Source of the DNA: Clostridia bacterium
Lineage (GTDB): Bacteria > Bacillota > Clostridia > CAKSNL01 > HGM11501
NCBI GenBank assembly: GCA_017411325.1
Contig: JAFQQJ010000041.1
Location: 1-46,726, forward strand
Reading direction: 5' to 3'
Length of the DNA: 46,726 bases
Made by a program: the position numbers and the translations under genes. This document shows positions 26,301 through 35,464 of the stretch, piece by piece (within the stretch, counting starts at the first letter, position 1; the number at the start of each line of letters is the position of its first letter). The notes below the pieces were generated by a model. That model had not been told where the DNA came from, made no database searches, and was given only the letters and a program-made list of their open reading frames with translations.

Positions 26301-27430
26301 CAAATCCCGGTGCTCCTGCAGGTCAGCCCACAAAGATGAACTTCTATGTAAAGATAAAGGGCGAATATCAGCTTGTTAAGGAATACAAGTTCAACGTAAG
26401 CTCAACAAGCTACAGCCAGACAATCGTAAATGACTTCGGAGCCTCCGTTAAGGCAGAGGGAGTAAGGCTTTTATATCTCGATGCGTTGGACGGACACGGA
26501 ACACTTGCCGAGCTTGAAATCATAAAACCCAGAGAAGGTGTTAAGTCAGAGCCCTTTGAAGACTTCCTTTATACAATGGGTAAAAATGCCCTTTATCCCA
26601 TACCTTTAAAGGAGGCGTCAGCAAGCTATGACGGTGAGGACTGGGGACGTTCGGTAGTTGAAAGAGTGCTTGACGGCTCCACAACAACTGCATGGCAGGC
26701 AAATACAAATATGAAGGCACCCTATAACTTGACCATTGATCTTGGGGAGGTTTGCACTTTAAGTGGATTTACCTACACACCAAGACAGGTAGTCTACTTT
26801 GACGGATACTGGGAAAGCTATAATATCCATATAAGTGACGACGGAGTTAACTACCGTCTTTTAGAGGAAAATCTTTCCTTCCTTCCCAGAACACTTGCGG
26901 CAGGAACTCACACTTTCCCCGAAAAGGTTACAACGCGCTATATAAGATTTGAAATATTGAGAGGTACAGGAAACTTAGGAAGCTGTGCAGAGCTTGAATT
27001 TTTAGAAGACTTTGAAGCTTATATGGCACGTCGTGAAAGAACAGAGCAGTATTACACATTAACCATCGGTAAGAATGAAATCGTTCATAAAAAGGGAACC
27101 GAGACCATTGACGTTGCTCCCTATATTGAAAACGGCACAACCTTCATTCCCTTAAGAGGTTTACTCGAGCTTATGGGAGCCTCTGTTACCTGGGACGGCG
27201 AATACAGAGCGGTTACAATAAAGAAGGATACTACGGAAATTTACCTTCAGATAAGAAACAGAAACGTGTTTGTAACCACAACTAAAAACGGTAAAGAGCG
27301 TTATACTCTTCTTGCAGCACCCAGAATTGAAAACGGAAGAACCTTCATTCCGGTAAGGTTTGTATCGGAAATGCTTGGCTACACTGTGACCTGGGACGGG
27401 GAAACACAGGAAGTTAAAATAACAAATTAA
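23330..27430 (+). CDS. Secreted beta-helix protein with discoidin and stalk domains
   Basis: A 1366-residue secreted protein with a signal peptide (residues 1-24). Residues ~25-300 are a short beta-helix unit. Residues ~310-590 and ~620-895 are two near-identical beta-helix units with a 308-residue period, each containing CFKAHGSSGHI, TLINGGSDFGGATTSEG and GCGIASLTGGTIELLGG. A Ser/Gly/Thr linker separates them. Residues ~920-1080 and ~1090-1245 are two discoidin (F5/8 C-like) domains (TPDKAIDNDPKSVWHTEYGW; VLDGSTTTAWQANTN). The C-terminus (~1250-1366) has two copper-amine-oxidase-like stalk repeats (TFIPLRGLLELMGASVTWDG; TFIPVRFVSEMLGYTVTWDG). No catalytic motif was recognised; adhesion or glycan binding is likely. 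It lies 18 bp after the preceding gene, with an AAAGGAG site. Confidence 0.75.
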   Translation: MKKILAILLAVLTLASLITIPSFAEGTNIILENTSFDNLDDALSLSRGNRVTLTGDFSWESTIKDFYGTSFTLAANGNTLKLDSDISINSGSHAIFRDIVVDLQGHSITVTARGKVTLGKGTKVINGGGKIGGAFALSGIGAELIMEDGSEITSCKADMASAISLGSGSKLTMEGGKITGNEATGKNGGAIRAITDSEIILSGNATVTGNTAAGENCNIVVVNEKILKLYRYYTGKAGVTKEGGNKRTEPFGIDAGATGAENLFSDQDEELTAVIDDYGRLVWGEAVKIEKPMQGGNNTPIVEENPYEQKQNLTDEDRIQAQKGKTFEAKGNYYTDMGSAISDADGETIRLISNATWTGPLKDFYNADINIDGNGFTLKTEEVFVINTGSTMHLTNITVDLNGKCFKAHGSSGHIIYGKGCTLINGGSDFGGATTSEGKGSVVTMLPGSKITGAKGIMGCGIASLTGGTIELLGGIIENGVTEQEGAVLINPGAKVVLGGDFTMKNNKTGANETGIKIGDIGALTVQGEFTGNVGIKFTGNPSAGVRIGTDAGGATGTEKIYMTGNPSLVVVTDGNGGLTFGSAGSSVVSSGTSGSSNQTGTTPSGGTTTPVTGGSAITPLSEKDKAAAAEGKIFKLNNNYYSDLGSAIVDSQGVKITMVGSGEWTGPMKDFYNSKINIDGNGFVLKLPHVIVINSGSSMTLTNVTVDLNKKCFKAHGSSGHITYGSGCTLINGGSDFGGATTSEGPGSIVTMLPGSKIVGAKGIIGCGIASLTGGTIELLGGSIEDGKSDSGGVVKINPGAKVVLGGDFTLKNNKSGGSEGGINIGDIGALTVRGNFTGSAGIKFDAGASEGQIIGKDAGGATGTEKIYLIGNSGLVVVTDGKGNLTLGKKGSSAVSDKEAIEKAEKEEELKKAEEGSIYYVDKSSWKATANSGAWQRTPDKAIDNDPKSVWHTEYGWENNKVTWKTPLPHNLDVDFGKEIDVAGFTLITNPGAPAGQPTKMNFYVKIKGEYQLVKEYKFNVSSTSYSQTIVNDFGASVKAEGVRLLYLDALDGHGTLAELEIIKPREGVKSEPFEDFLYTMGKNALYPIPLKEASASYDGEDWGRSVVERVLDGSTTTAWQANTNMKAPYNLTIDLGEVCTLSGFTYTPRQVVYFDGYWESYNIHISDDGVNYRLLEENLSFLPRTLAAGTHTFPEKVTTRYIRFEILRGTGNLGSCAELEFLEDFEAYMARRERTEQYYTLTIGKNEIVHKKGTETIDVAPYIENGTTFIPLRGLLELMGASVTWDGEYRAVTIKKDTTEIYLQIRNRNVFVTTTKNGKERYTLLAAPRIENGRTFIPVRFVSEMLGYTVTWDGETQEVKITN
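24290..26010 (+). repeat. Tandem intragenic duplication, 924-bp period
   Basis: Two copies (about 24290-25090 and 25214-26010) encode nearly identical beta-helix modules. The shared TGCTTTAAGGCACA begins at 24542 in the first and 25466 in the second, exactly 924 bp (308 codons) apart. Confidence 0.85.
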
Positions 27431-27448
27431 AGAAAGAGAGTGATAAAA

Positions 27449-30400
27449 ATGAAAAAAATCAGCTTGATTACTCTTAGCGTAATTCTTTCTCTTACTCTTT
27501 GCATTTCATCGGTTATTTCATCCTTTGCAGAGGAAGGATTTGAAATCCCTGAAATAGAAGAAGTAACAGAAGAAGAGCTCGTCGAAGTTATCGAGGAAGA
27601 GGAAGCGGAACTTTACGCCGACGCCTCCACGGCAGTTTGCTATGTGGGTGAGGACGAAGCATCAAGAGTGTATTATGATACGCTCTGCGAGGCTATAGTA
27701 GGACTTGGCGATAACAATCTTAAGACGATTCACCTTATGAAAAACACTACATGGGAAGGTCATACCTATTCTGGTGGGTACGGTATTCACCATAGGGACT
27801 TCGTACTTGAAGGTCATGGATATACCGTGACATTAGGGCAGACGATTCACGTGAGCTTAGATTCTGACTTCACATTAAATGATGTGACTGTAAACTTAAA
27901 CGGAAGCTACTCCCTTTTGGTTGGTAATAACGGAAAGCTTACTCTTGGAGACAAAACAGTAGTTACGGGAAGAACAGGGGCAGGCTATGTGGTTGGCACA
28001 GAAAACAGAATGGGTAGCGGCGGTACCTTTACAATGCTTCCCGGAAGTAAAATTACAGGAAATACAGCAAATGACCTTGGTATAGTTTACGGAGGATGTG
28101 CATCTACAATTAAAATCGAAGGCGAAATTACAGGGAACACCTCTAATGCAGGTGCAATTCGTGTAAATCACACAAGTGTAAGAATTACCGTAGGCAAGGC
28201 TGCAAATATTACAGGAAACACATCCAAAAACATTGCAATTACGGCAGCTGATCAATTAACCGTTGCATCAGACTTCACGGGAACAGTCGGCGTTTCCTAT
28301 GGCTCTGCAGGTTCTTCTATCGGTACAATTGTGGAAGGTGCTGATGTTTCAGGCATTACTCTTGACGGTTCAAGCACAATCGCAACAAATAAAGACGGTG
28401 TACTTACCTGGGAAACAGCTGATGAAACAGATGCAAGAACTGCAGTTTGCTACATAGACGAAAACGTAGCAGGGAAGAGATATGCATCCCTTCACGAGGC
28501 TATAAATGCGGCAGCTTCCGGAAGCACGATTTATGTAACAAAGGACATTACACTTGACATTGCTGCAAATACTACTTACGGATATAAGAATCTGACAATT
28601 AAATCAGACGGAGCTAAAAAGACTGTTACAGTAACAGGCGGAAGCATCATCTTTAAGGGAAGCTCAGCGGTTATAAATCTTGAAAACATTGCATTTGACT
28701 TTGCTTTTTCAGGCAAAAACTTCCGAGTTGACGACGGCGCAACAGTTAACTTAATCGGTGCTGACTTACTTAACGGTAAAGGTGGCGTAGGAGGAACTGT
28801 TGCAATAGGTTCGGGAACGTACGGACATCTTGTAATGGACGCAAACTCAACAATTTCCGGTCGTTCATCAGAATCTACAGCTAATATAGGAGGCGTAATA
28901 CACCTTCATAACGGTAACGGACACTCCACATTTACTATGAACGGTGGCACAATTATCAACTATAACACCACTCTTTATGCAGTATCTGCGTGGACTCAAA
29001 ACTGTACTATTACAATCGGCGGAAATGCAACTATTATAAACGGCACAAGCTCTGAAACAACTCCCGTAACAGGCACAAAAAATGCTATCAATTCAAGATA
29101 TGCATCCGTACTTGTTCTTAAAGGCAACTTCACTGGCGATATCAAGGTAAACTACGGCTCAATCGGTGATAAGTTCGGTGCGGCAGAAGAGGGAGCAACA
29201 ATTTCCGGATCACTTGTAAACTACTCAACAGGTAAACCTGCTGCAATTAAAAACGGCGACCTTATCTGGGACTATGCCTGCTATGTTGGAACCGATGTTG
29301 CGGCAAACAGATACTATACTGTAGGCGAAGCGTTAAAGGGAACAAAGACAAGCAAAGTTTATATGGTAAAGGATAGCGTTTGGGAGCCTTCTCTTGATGC
29401 AAATACAGGAACGTATGCAAATGCTAAGCTGACAGTAAACGGTAACGGCTATACGCTTACTCCTTCCAAGAGCATGAGAATGGCATATAACACAGATATC
29501 ATATTTGAAAATGTAATAGTCGATATGGATGGCAAGACGTTTACAATAACAGACGGAGCAAAGGTTACTCTTAACGACGGAGCTCACTTTATTAACGGTG
29601 GCAGTGGCTCAGGACAGGGCGGAACATTTGCAACCTGGGAAAATCACGATATAACAATTACAATGAACGAAGGCTCTTCAATCAAGGGAAGTAAGGCAGA
29701 ATACGGCGGTGCTATAGTTCTTAATTCCGGTTCTAAGTTCATTATGAACGGTGGCGAAATTTCAGGCAACTGGGCAAAGGTACCCGGATTCGGCGGCGGT
29801 GTAAGAGCAAATTCCGGTGCAAAGGTTACGATTTCCGGCAATGCAAAAATTGAAGGAAACAGAAGCGGTACTACTTGGGATGGTGCGAGGTCAGATAACC
29901 TTCAGCTTGCATCTGCAAGTGATTTAACCGTAAATCCAGGCTTTACAGGTCACATCGGAATATGGTTTGAAGCAAACACTGTAGAAGGAAATGCGGTAGG
30001 TAAGGCAGGAACTGGTCTTACAAGTCTTCCTTCCGTAAATTCAATCACAAACGATGCAAATATCAATCATTTCGGCTGGATTGATGCTGAAGGAAACATC
30101 ATCTGGCAGGTGGCACCCTCTATTGCTCCTACTCTTCAGTACGGTACCTATGCAGAGGGAACAAAAGGAATTATCAGATTTACAAACAGCTTTGAATCTG
30201 CTCCGGCAAGTGCGAAAATCACAGCATTCGGTACATATGTGCTGGATAATTCCAGCTTCTCCGAAAGTGATATGGAAGCAAGTGACAATAAGTTCTTTAA
30301 AACTGAGCAGAGCGTTTCGGCATCGGGAAAGAGCTTTATAACAGACCTTCACACAGGAAATCTTTCCAAGAGCTATACGGCATCATCATTCTGCTATATA

Positions 30401-30520
30401 GAGGGAATAGATGCACCTGTATTTGTTACAACAACAGCAGAGGCAATTAATTCTCGAGAGGGCGTAATCGAGCTTTCAGATGAAGCCGTTTCAGAATATG
30501 AAAGCTTATATGAAAACTGA
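27449..30520 (+). CDS. Secreted three-module beta-helix surface protein
   Basis: A protein of about 1023 residues with a signal peptide (1-27) and then an acidic stretch rich in Glu. Three modules each begin with a CY(V/I)-type motif and a YYxT/YASL-EA segment: ~63 (CYVGEDEASRVYYDT), ~334 (CYIDENVAGKRYASLHEAIN) and ~611 (CYVGTDVAANRYYTVGEALK). Each runs as a right-handed beta-helix rich in ITGN-, TLNDG- and FTMNGG-like turns. The last ~125 residues form a separate domain (LQYGTYAEGTKGIIRFTNSF, TAFGTYVLDNSSF) that recurs in the protein at 30801. I use the ATG at 27449, not the GTG at 27440. No anchor or catalytic motif is visible. Likely an adhesin or glycan-binding scaffold. Confidence 0.72.
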   Translation: MKKISLITLSVILSLTLCISSVISSFAEEGFEIPEIEEVTEEELVEVIEEEEAELYADASTAVCYVGEDEASRVYYDTLCEAIVGLGDNNLKTIHLMKNTTWEGHTYSGGYGIHHRDFVLEGHGYTVTLGQTIHVSLDSDFTLNDVTVNLNGSYSLLVGNNGKLTLGDKTVVTGRTGAGYVVGTENRMGSGGTFTMLPGSKITGNTANDLGIVYGGCASTIKIEGEITGNTSNAGAIRVNHTSVRITVGKAANITGNTSKNIAITAADQLTVASDFTGTVGVSYGSAGSSIGTIVEGADVSGITLDGSSTIATNKDGVLTWETADETDARTAVCYIDENVAGKRYASLHEAINAAASGSTIYVTKDITLDIAANTTYGYKNLTIKSDGAKKTVTVTGGSIIFKGSSAVINLENIAFDFAFSGKNFRVDDGATVNLIGADLLNGKGGVGGTVAIGSGTYGHLVMDANSTISGRSSESTANIGGVIHLHNGNGHSTFTMNGGTIINYNTTLYAVSAWTQNCTITIGGNATIINGTSSETTPVTGTKNAINSRYASVLVLKGNFTGDIKVNYGSIGDKFGAAEEGATISGSLVNYSTGKPAAIKNGDLIWDYACYVGTDVAANRYYTVGEALKGTKTSKVYMVKDSVWEPSLDANTGTYANAKLTVNGNGYTLTPSKSMRMAYNTDIIFENVIVDMDGKTFTITDGAKVTLNDGAHFINGGSGSGQGGTFATWENHDITITMNEGSSIKGSKAEYGGAIVLNSGSKFIMNGGEISGNWAKVPGFGGGVRANSGAKVTISGNAKIEGNRSGTTWDGARSDNLQLASASDLTVNPGFTGHIGIWFEANTVEGNAVGKAGTGLTSLPSVNSITNDANINHFGWIDAEGNIIWQVAPSIAPTLQYGTYAEGTKGIIRFTNSFESAPASAKITAFGTYVLDNSSFSESDMEASDNKFFKTEQSVSASGKSFITDLHTGNLSKSYTASSFCYIEGIDAPVFVTTTAEAINSREGVIELSDEAVSEYESLYEN

Positions 30521-30533
30521 GGAGGAATGTACT

Positions 30534-30680
30534 ATGAAAAAAACATATATTAAACCTTCTCTTGAAATTACAGAAATTGAAACAAAAGATGTGATAACCG
30601 TAAGCGGTATATTTGAAGACGTTGATATGATGAACACCATAGGAATCGGCAAAATAGATATTGAAATTGATTTAAACTAA
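30534..30680 (+). CDS. 48-residue peptide of unknown function
   Basis: A small gene starting at the ATG at 30534, seven bases after GGAGGAATG, which lies right after the preceding stop. It encodes 48 residues. The first half (MKKTYIKPSLEITEIETKDV, then ITVSG) is the KKxYxKP...SG style seen in many small Clostridia and Bacteroidetes peptides, which I recall as common but unassigned. The second half contains GIGKIDIEID. GIGKI recurs near the mature N-terminus of the next giant protein (VGIGKITMDMTV). No hydrophobic signal or cysteine is present. A GC-rich hairpin follows. It is co-transcribed with the surface genes; leader peptide, assembly factor or secreted-peptide precursor are all open. Confidence 0.7.
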   Translation: MKKTYIKPSLEITEIETKDVITVSGIFEDVDMMNTIGIGKIDIEIDLN

Positions 30681-30698
30681 GGCAATAAAAACTAAAAC

Positions 30699-30729
30699 GG
30701 CTGCTGCGGCTTTGAGTCGCAGCAGCCCC
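30699..30729 (+). promoter_or_regulatory. GC-rich hairpin without T run
   Basis: GGCTGCTGCG pairs with CGCAGCAGCC around a nine-base loop. It is followed by CCCGAAGAAG and no T run, so mRNA stabilisation or processing between the peptide gene and the next giant gene is more likely than termination. Confidence 0.55.
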
Positions 30730-30800
30730 CGAAGAAGAAAACTACGGCACATAATGTGCATTTATATAAATCAGGCTTACTATGTAAAGGAGGGCATTTT

Positions 30801-33800
30801 ATGATTATGAAAGGATTGAAAAAAGCAGTTTCGGCACTGATGGCTGTTTTTATGCTGTCAGCAAATATTTATGCGTCCACCGGCTTTGCGGAAGATTATA
30901 ATTATGTCGGCATTGGAAAAATCACCATGGATATGACCGTATCTGAAGATGAGTTGAAAGATGCAAGGGCTGAGGCAAAAAAAGAGCTTGCCTTTCTGGG
31001 GGCGGATTCTGCATATAACCTTTCTTTGGTTGACCTTGCGACAAGCAAATCTGCAATTTATACCATAGTGGATGAAGCGGCAGATAGTATTGGAGCGGAA
31101 ATTATTACCCTTCCTTATAACAATACATATTCTCTTGCAAGTGCTGAAATTTTGTATGAAGGAGTATCGGATGACGGCAAACTTCTGTCTGATGCTTCCG
31201 TCGTAAATTATGAATCGTCAGTAATTACGGCAGACGGACTTGGTCGCGCAATCGTAAAAGCAGGGGAGGATAAATACCTCATTAAGACCGAGAAAGCTGC
31301 TATCGCCCTTGTTTTGGTTTCGGGACAGAGCAATGCTGCCGGTGCAGAATCTGATGCATCGCTTGCTCCCTCGGCTCTCGGAAAATATAAGGGACGCTAC
31401 TTTATAACAAATAGTATGAATCAGGCGGTTTCGCTTTCCGATATAACATGGGAAGAAGCGAGATATGAAGCGGAACACGGCGGGGCACCGTCAACTTCCG
31501 TTGCCAAAGGCGGATGGGTCGGAACCATGAGAGGTGCAGGTACGGCATCTTCTTTGGGCAAAAGACTTTCTGACGAATGGAATATGGCTGTATGGGTTGT
31601 GAATACAGGATTTGGCGGACATCCGATGGAAGGCTTTGATCCAGCAAAAACAACACATTCTGACTATACAAACACAGTAAACATAGTGAAAAAGGTTAAA
31701 GAGGTTATCGGAAGTGACCGTCACTATGTGCTTGACAATTCAAAAACAGGACTTTTCTGGATTCAGGGCTGCTCCGACGGTATCGGAACCGAGAGCGAAA
31801 ACACCATGGCTGAATATACACAGATGTTTATGAATATGTATTCGGGCTTTAAGAACGATATCGGAATAAACTATGCAGGTATCTGGCTTGTCCGTGCGGG
31901 AACGTATAATAACGGCGATAAAGACTTTTATATGTCAGGGCCCCGTCTTTCTCAGATTTATATGGCAAACTCCAAGGCGGAAAGCTATAAAAACATTCAC
32001 CTCGTATTTAACCCCGACATCTGGAGAACTGATGCGGGTGTCAAGGCTCATTTCGAGGAAAGATACCCTGATGCAGATGCGTTTAAGAGCAGCTACGGCT
32101 ATGACAGACCGATCACGGTTAATGAAGTGAAACCCGATATTCATTACAGACAAAGCGGATATAACGAGCTTGGCGACATAGCGGGAGAGGTTATGGCGGA
32201 TATTTTATCCGGCAATGCAGCAACGCCCATAAGCGCTGAACTTTTAGGCTATGACGGAAATAAAATTTCAGATACCGGCTTTGAGCTTATGGAAGGGGAA
32301 ACGCTATTGGCGGTACCCTTTGCGACAAGTCACTATTACAACGCAAGCTTTTCTCTCAATGTAACTGTAGCTTCTACAAATGTTGCAACATTTGATAACG
32401 CTGCTTTCACATTGAAGGGAGTATCTGAAGGCGAAACTACAGTGAATATTTATCTTGGCGAAACTCTTCTTAAAAGCTATCCCGTAAAGGTTACGGCAGA
32501 AGAGGTAGAACAAGATGCGGTATGCTATATAGGCGAAGACGAAGAAACAGGAGTGTATTACGATACATTTATGGATGCTGTAAAGGCGACAAATCACACT
32601 TCCGTGAAAACTATACACCTCTTGAAAGATGCGATCTGGGAAGACTACACTTATGAGAACGGATACGGTGCTCATCACAGGAAGTTCGTTCTTGAAGGTC
32701 ACGGTTATACATTAAAGTTGAACCAGCAAATGCATATAAGTCTCAATTCAGACGTTACATTTAACAATGTAATTGTTGACCTTAACACAAGCTACAACAT
32801 ATTGCTTGGTGCGGGAGGTAAGCTTACACTCGGTGACAAAACGGTTGTTAAAAATGCAAACTCTGATTTTTATGCAATAGGATTGGAAAACAGAATGGGT
32901 GACGGTGGATCCTTAACGTTGCTTCCCGGAAGTAAGATAACAGGAAACAAATCGAATGTGCTCGGTATAATTTACGGAGGCTGTGCAGGTACAATCAAGG
33001 TTGAGGGTGAAATTACCGGAAATACGGCATCAAATGGTGCTATTCGCATAAATAACAGTAATGTTAAAGTTATAGTTGGCAAAAGTGCCAATGTAACAGG
33101 TAACACTTCAAAAAATATCGCACTTACCGGTGCAAATCAGCTTACAATCGCTGCAGACTTTAATGGTGAAGCAGGCATAAGCTTCGGAGGCGATGGAAGC
33201 GATTTTGCAACAGTTGAAGTAGGAGCAGAACTTAACGGAATTACAAACGATTCAGATGCCGAGCTTGAAGCAAAGGTTATAAGCGGGAAGGCAATATGGA
33301 AGGTAAAAGGAGCAGAGGCTACCGGCAAGTGCTATATCGGTAGCGATACTGAAAACATGCTGAGCCTTCATGAGGCAATTAATCTGGCACCTTCCGGAAG
33401 CACAATCTATGTAACTGATAACATCACCTGGGATAATGTTACAACTTATTGGAATAAGAATGTTACAATAACATCTGTCGGAGATAAGAAGACAATTACA
33501 ATGCCGGCAACATCAAACCTCAGAATTACGGGTGAAAGCGGCAAAATTACATTTGAAAACATAACCTTAGACTTTAATTTCAACGGCAAAATGCTTGCAA
33601 TTGATGACGGCGCGACAGTTAACTTAATTGGTGCTGACATCTTAAACGGTAAAGGTGGCGTAGGCGGAACTGTTCAGCTTGGTGCCGGAACTAAAGGTCA
33701 CCTTGTAATGGACGAAAACAGCCTGATAACGGGCCGTGCTACAGAAAATGCGGCGGTAGGAGCGGTTATCCACCTTCACGGAGGAAACGGAATTTCTACC

Positions 33801-35411
33801 TTTACAATGAACGGCGGTAAAATCATAAACTATGATGCATCAGGTACACGCTATGCCGTTGCTTGCTGGAACTCAAACAGTACCGTTACAATCAGCGGCA
33901 ATGCAACTATTGTAAACGGGGAAAGCTCTGAGGCAACACCTTCTGTCGGCAGAGCAGATGCCATAAGCGTAAAAAATGCAAGCCAGCTTATACTTAAGGG
34001 CAAATTCGAAGGAAGCATAAAGGTAAACTGTGCGGCAGCAGGAAATGTGTTTGGTATAGCAGAAGACGGGGCAGAAATTGCAGGTAGTCTTACTAAATAT
34101 AATAGTGAAACAACGGCACATATAGAAAACGGAATGCTTATCTGGCTTACAGACGGAGACTGCTATATAGGTGACGCCTCTTACGATAAGATAACACTGA
34201 AGGAGGCAATAGAAAAAGCACCTTCGGGAAGTGTAATTCACCTTGTAAGAGACGTTACACTTAATGAAACTATAATGCTCAACAGAATCGGAGTAAGCTT
34301 AACTCTTGACGGAACAAACGGGGATGGAATGTATAAAATAGAATTCCCCATAGGGGCAGAAGAGGAGCTTTCTTCTGCAAATAAGCGTATCTTCCTCATA
34401 AGAAACGGACATCTTACATTAAATAACGTTGTTCTTAAAGGCGGTATGCATAAAGACTATGGCGGAAGTGTAATCGTTGAAGAAGCCTCCTGCTCACTTA
34501 CACTCACGGGTAAAACCGAGATAAGAGGGGCAAGGGCTACAAACGGCGGTGCAGTTTGGGTGAGAAAAGGAACGCTTACAATTAAGGACGATGCTTTAAT
34601 TACTGAAAATACAGCACAGATTCACGGCGGAGCTATTTACTTAACTGATGTGGGCGGCAAGGTAAACCTTGAAGGCGGTAAGATTACAGGCAACTTTGGA
34701 CCCGGTGGCGGCGGACTTTATGCAGGTGCCGGTACTAACATCTACTTTAAGAATGATGCTTATGTTTACGGCAACATCGCAAACAGAGAAACTAATGCGG
34801 AAAGCAACATCATCCCCGAAAATGCGGAAATTATAGTATTAAACGATAGTTTTACCGGCAAAGCGGGTATAAGCTACGGTAATCTTAAGGAAGTATTCGG
34901 TGAAAAGACCGGAGGAGACGGGGAATACAATCTGGTTTCCGATAAAAACAGTGCATATTACGGATATGCTGAGGACGGTAAGTTGATATGGATTCCCGGT
35001 CAGCTTAAAGTGAGTACGGATGCCGATGCAGGAACTAAGGCAGACGGAAAGGCAACGATAAGATTTATAACAAAATTCGATAAAGCGGATAACTTAAATG
35101 CACTTTCTTACGGTACATATATAATTCCAAAATCACTTTTTGCTGATTTTGAAAAGGACGTATACGGAAGTACTGAAGAGGCATTAAAGGCATACTTTGT
35201 AAGTGCAAAGAAGGGTGACGCTACTTACAAAGCTCCATCTACCGGCGAAAGCTTTGGCGTTGACTATGTTGAAATTCCTTCTACTGCTTTCGATATGGAA
35301 TTTGTAGCTGTAAGCTTTATAAATATTGACGGAACATATATCTACATCCGACACAGCGATGTAAGCGTAGAAGGCTTCGGAGAAGACCTTAAAACGCTTG
35401 AACAGGCGTAA
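30801..35411 (+). CDS. Secreted esterase/beta-helix surface protein
   Basis: A 1536-residue secreted protein with signal peptide (1-31). The mature N-terminus has NYVGIGKITMDMTV, echoing the upstream small peptide. Residues ~165-470 form an SGNH/sialate-O-acetylesterase-like (SASA, PF03629) domain: VLVSGQSNAAG with Ser177, NTGFGGHPMEG, FWIQGCSDGIG, and DIHYRQSGYNELG with Asp446 and His448 as the likely acid and base. A short Big2-like domain (~485-560) follows. Three beta-helix modules begin at ~575, ~844 and ~1121. The C-terminal ~125 residues (KATIRFITKF, SYGTYIIPKSLF) match the end domain of the previous giant protein. Likely removes acyl groups from glycans while bound at the cell surface. 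Start chosen at ATG 30801 after AAAGGAGGG. Confidence 0.75.
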   Translation: MIMKGLKKAVSALMAVFMLSANIYASTGFAEDYNYVGIGKITMDMTVSEDELKDARAEAKKELAFLGADSAYNLSLVDLATSKSAIYTIVDEAADSIGAEIITLPYNNTYSLASAEILYEGVSDDGKLLSDASVVNYESSVITADGLGRAIVKAGEDKYLIKTEKAAIALVLVSGQSNAAGAESDASLAPSALGKYKGRYFITNSMNQAVSLSDITWEEARYEAEHGGAPSTSVAKGGWVGTMRGAGTASSLGKRLSDEWNMAVWVVNTGFGGHPMEGFDPAKTTHSDYTNTVNIVKKVKEVIGSDRHYVLDNSKTGLFWIQGCSDGIGTESENTMAEYTQMFMNMYSGFKNDIGINYAGIWLVRAGTYNNGDKDFYMSGPRLSQIYMANSKAESYKNIHLVFNPDIWRTDAGVKAHFEERYPDADAFKSSYGYDRPITVNEVKPDIHYRQSGYNELGDIAGEVMADILSGNAATPISAELLGYDGNKISDTGFELMEGETLLAVPFATSHYYNASFSLNVTVASTNVATFDNAAFTLKGVSEGETTVNIYLGETLLKSYPVKVTAEEVEQDAVCYIGEDEETGVYYDTFMDAVKATNHTSVKTIHLLKDAIWEDYTYENGYGAHHRKFVLEGHGYTLKLNQQMHISLNSDVTFNNVIVDLNTSYNILLGAGGKLTLGDKTVVKNANSDFYAIGLENRMGDGGSLTLLPGSKITGNKSNVLGIIYGGCAGTIKVEGEITGNTASNGAIRINNSNVKVIVGKSANVTGNTSKNIALTGANQLTIAADFNGEAGISFGGDGSDFATVEVGAELNGITNDSDAELEAKVISGKAIWKVKGAEATGKCYIGSDTENMLSLHEAINLAPSGSTIYVTDNITWDNVTTYWNKNVTITSVGDKKTITMPATSNLRITGESGKITFENITLDFNFNGKMLAIDDGATVNLIGADILNGKGGVGGTVQLGAGTKGHLVMDENSLITGRATENAAVGAVIHLHGGNGISTFTMNGGKIINYDASGTRYAVACWNSNSTVTISGNATIVNGESSEATPSVGRADAISVKNASQLILKGKFEGSIKVNCAAAGNVFGIAEDGAEIAGSLTKYNSETTAHIENGMLIWLTDGDCYIGDASYDKITLKEAIEKAPSGSVIHLVRDVTLNETIMLNRIGVSLTLDGTNGDGMYKIEFPIGAEEELSSANKRIFLIRNGHLTLNNVVLKGGMHKDYGGSVIVEEASCSLTLTGKTEIRGARATNGGAVWVRKGTLTIKDDALITENTAQIHGGAIYLTDVGGKVNLEGGKITGNFGPGGGGLYAGAGTNIYFKNDAYVYGNIANRETNAESNIIPENAEIIVLNDSFTGKAGISYGNLKEVFGEKTGGDGEYNLVSDKNSAYYGYAEDGKLIWIPGQLKVSTDADAGTKADGKATIRFITKFDKADNLNALSYGTYIIPKSLFADFEKDVYGSTEEALKAYFVSAKKGDATYKAPSTGESFGVDYVEIPSTAFDMEFVAVSFINIDGTYIYIRHSDVSVEGFGEDLKTLEQA

Positions 35412-35426
35412 AGCCACTTAATTTGC

Positions 35427-35447
35427 GGAAAAGGCTGATGCCTTTTT
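35427..35447 (+). terminator. Intrinsic terminator
   Basis: GAAAAGGC pairs with GCCTTTTTC around TGAT, with the T run forming part of the stem. It follows the stop of the esterase/beta-helix gene by 16 bp. Confidence 0.65.
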
Positions 35448-35464
35448 CATATAGTTTCCTTCCT

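Larger units (their letters stand above)
27635..34160 (+). repeat. Paralogous module pair across two surface genes
   Basis: The stretch 27635-29280 (modules A and B of the first protein) and 32518-34160 (modules A and B of the second) encode clearly related protein, for example GGCASTIKIEGEITGNTSN against GGCAGTIKVEGEITGNTAS, and DDGATVNLIGAD in both. The offset is about 4.88 kb, so the genes arose by segmental duplication. The coordinates span both copies. Confidence 0.8.

Noticed and set aside
23330..27430. Pectate lyase activity for the beta-helix proteins
   Set aside because: The helical repeat pattern is present, but no conserved Asp/Arg/Lys catalytic cluster of a lyase family could be recognised.
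30699..30729. Intrinsic terminator after the 48-residue peptide
   Set aside because: The stem is strong but is followed by CCCGAAGAAG and not by a T run.
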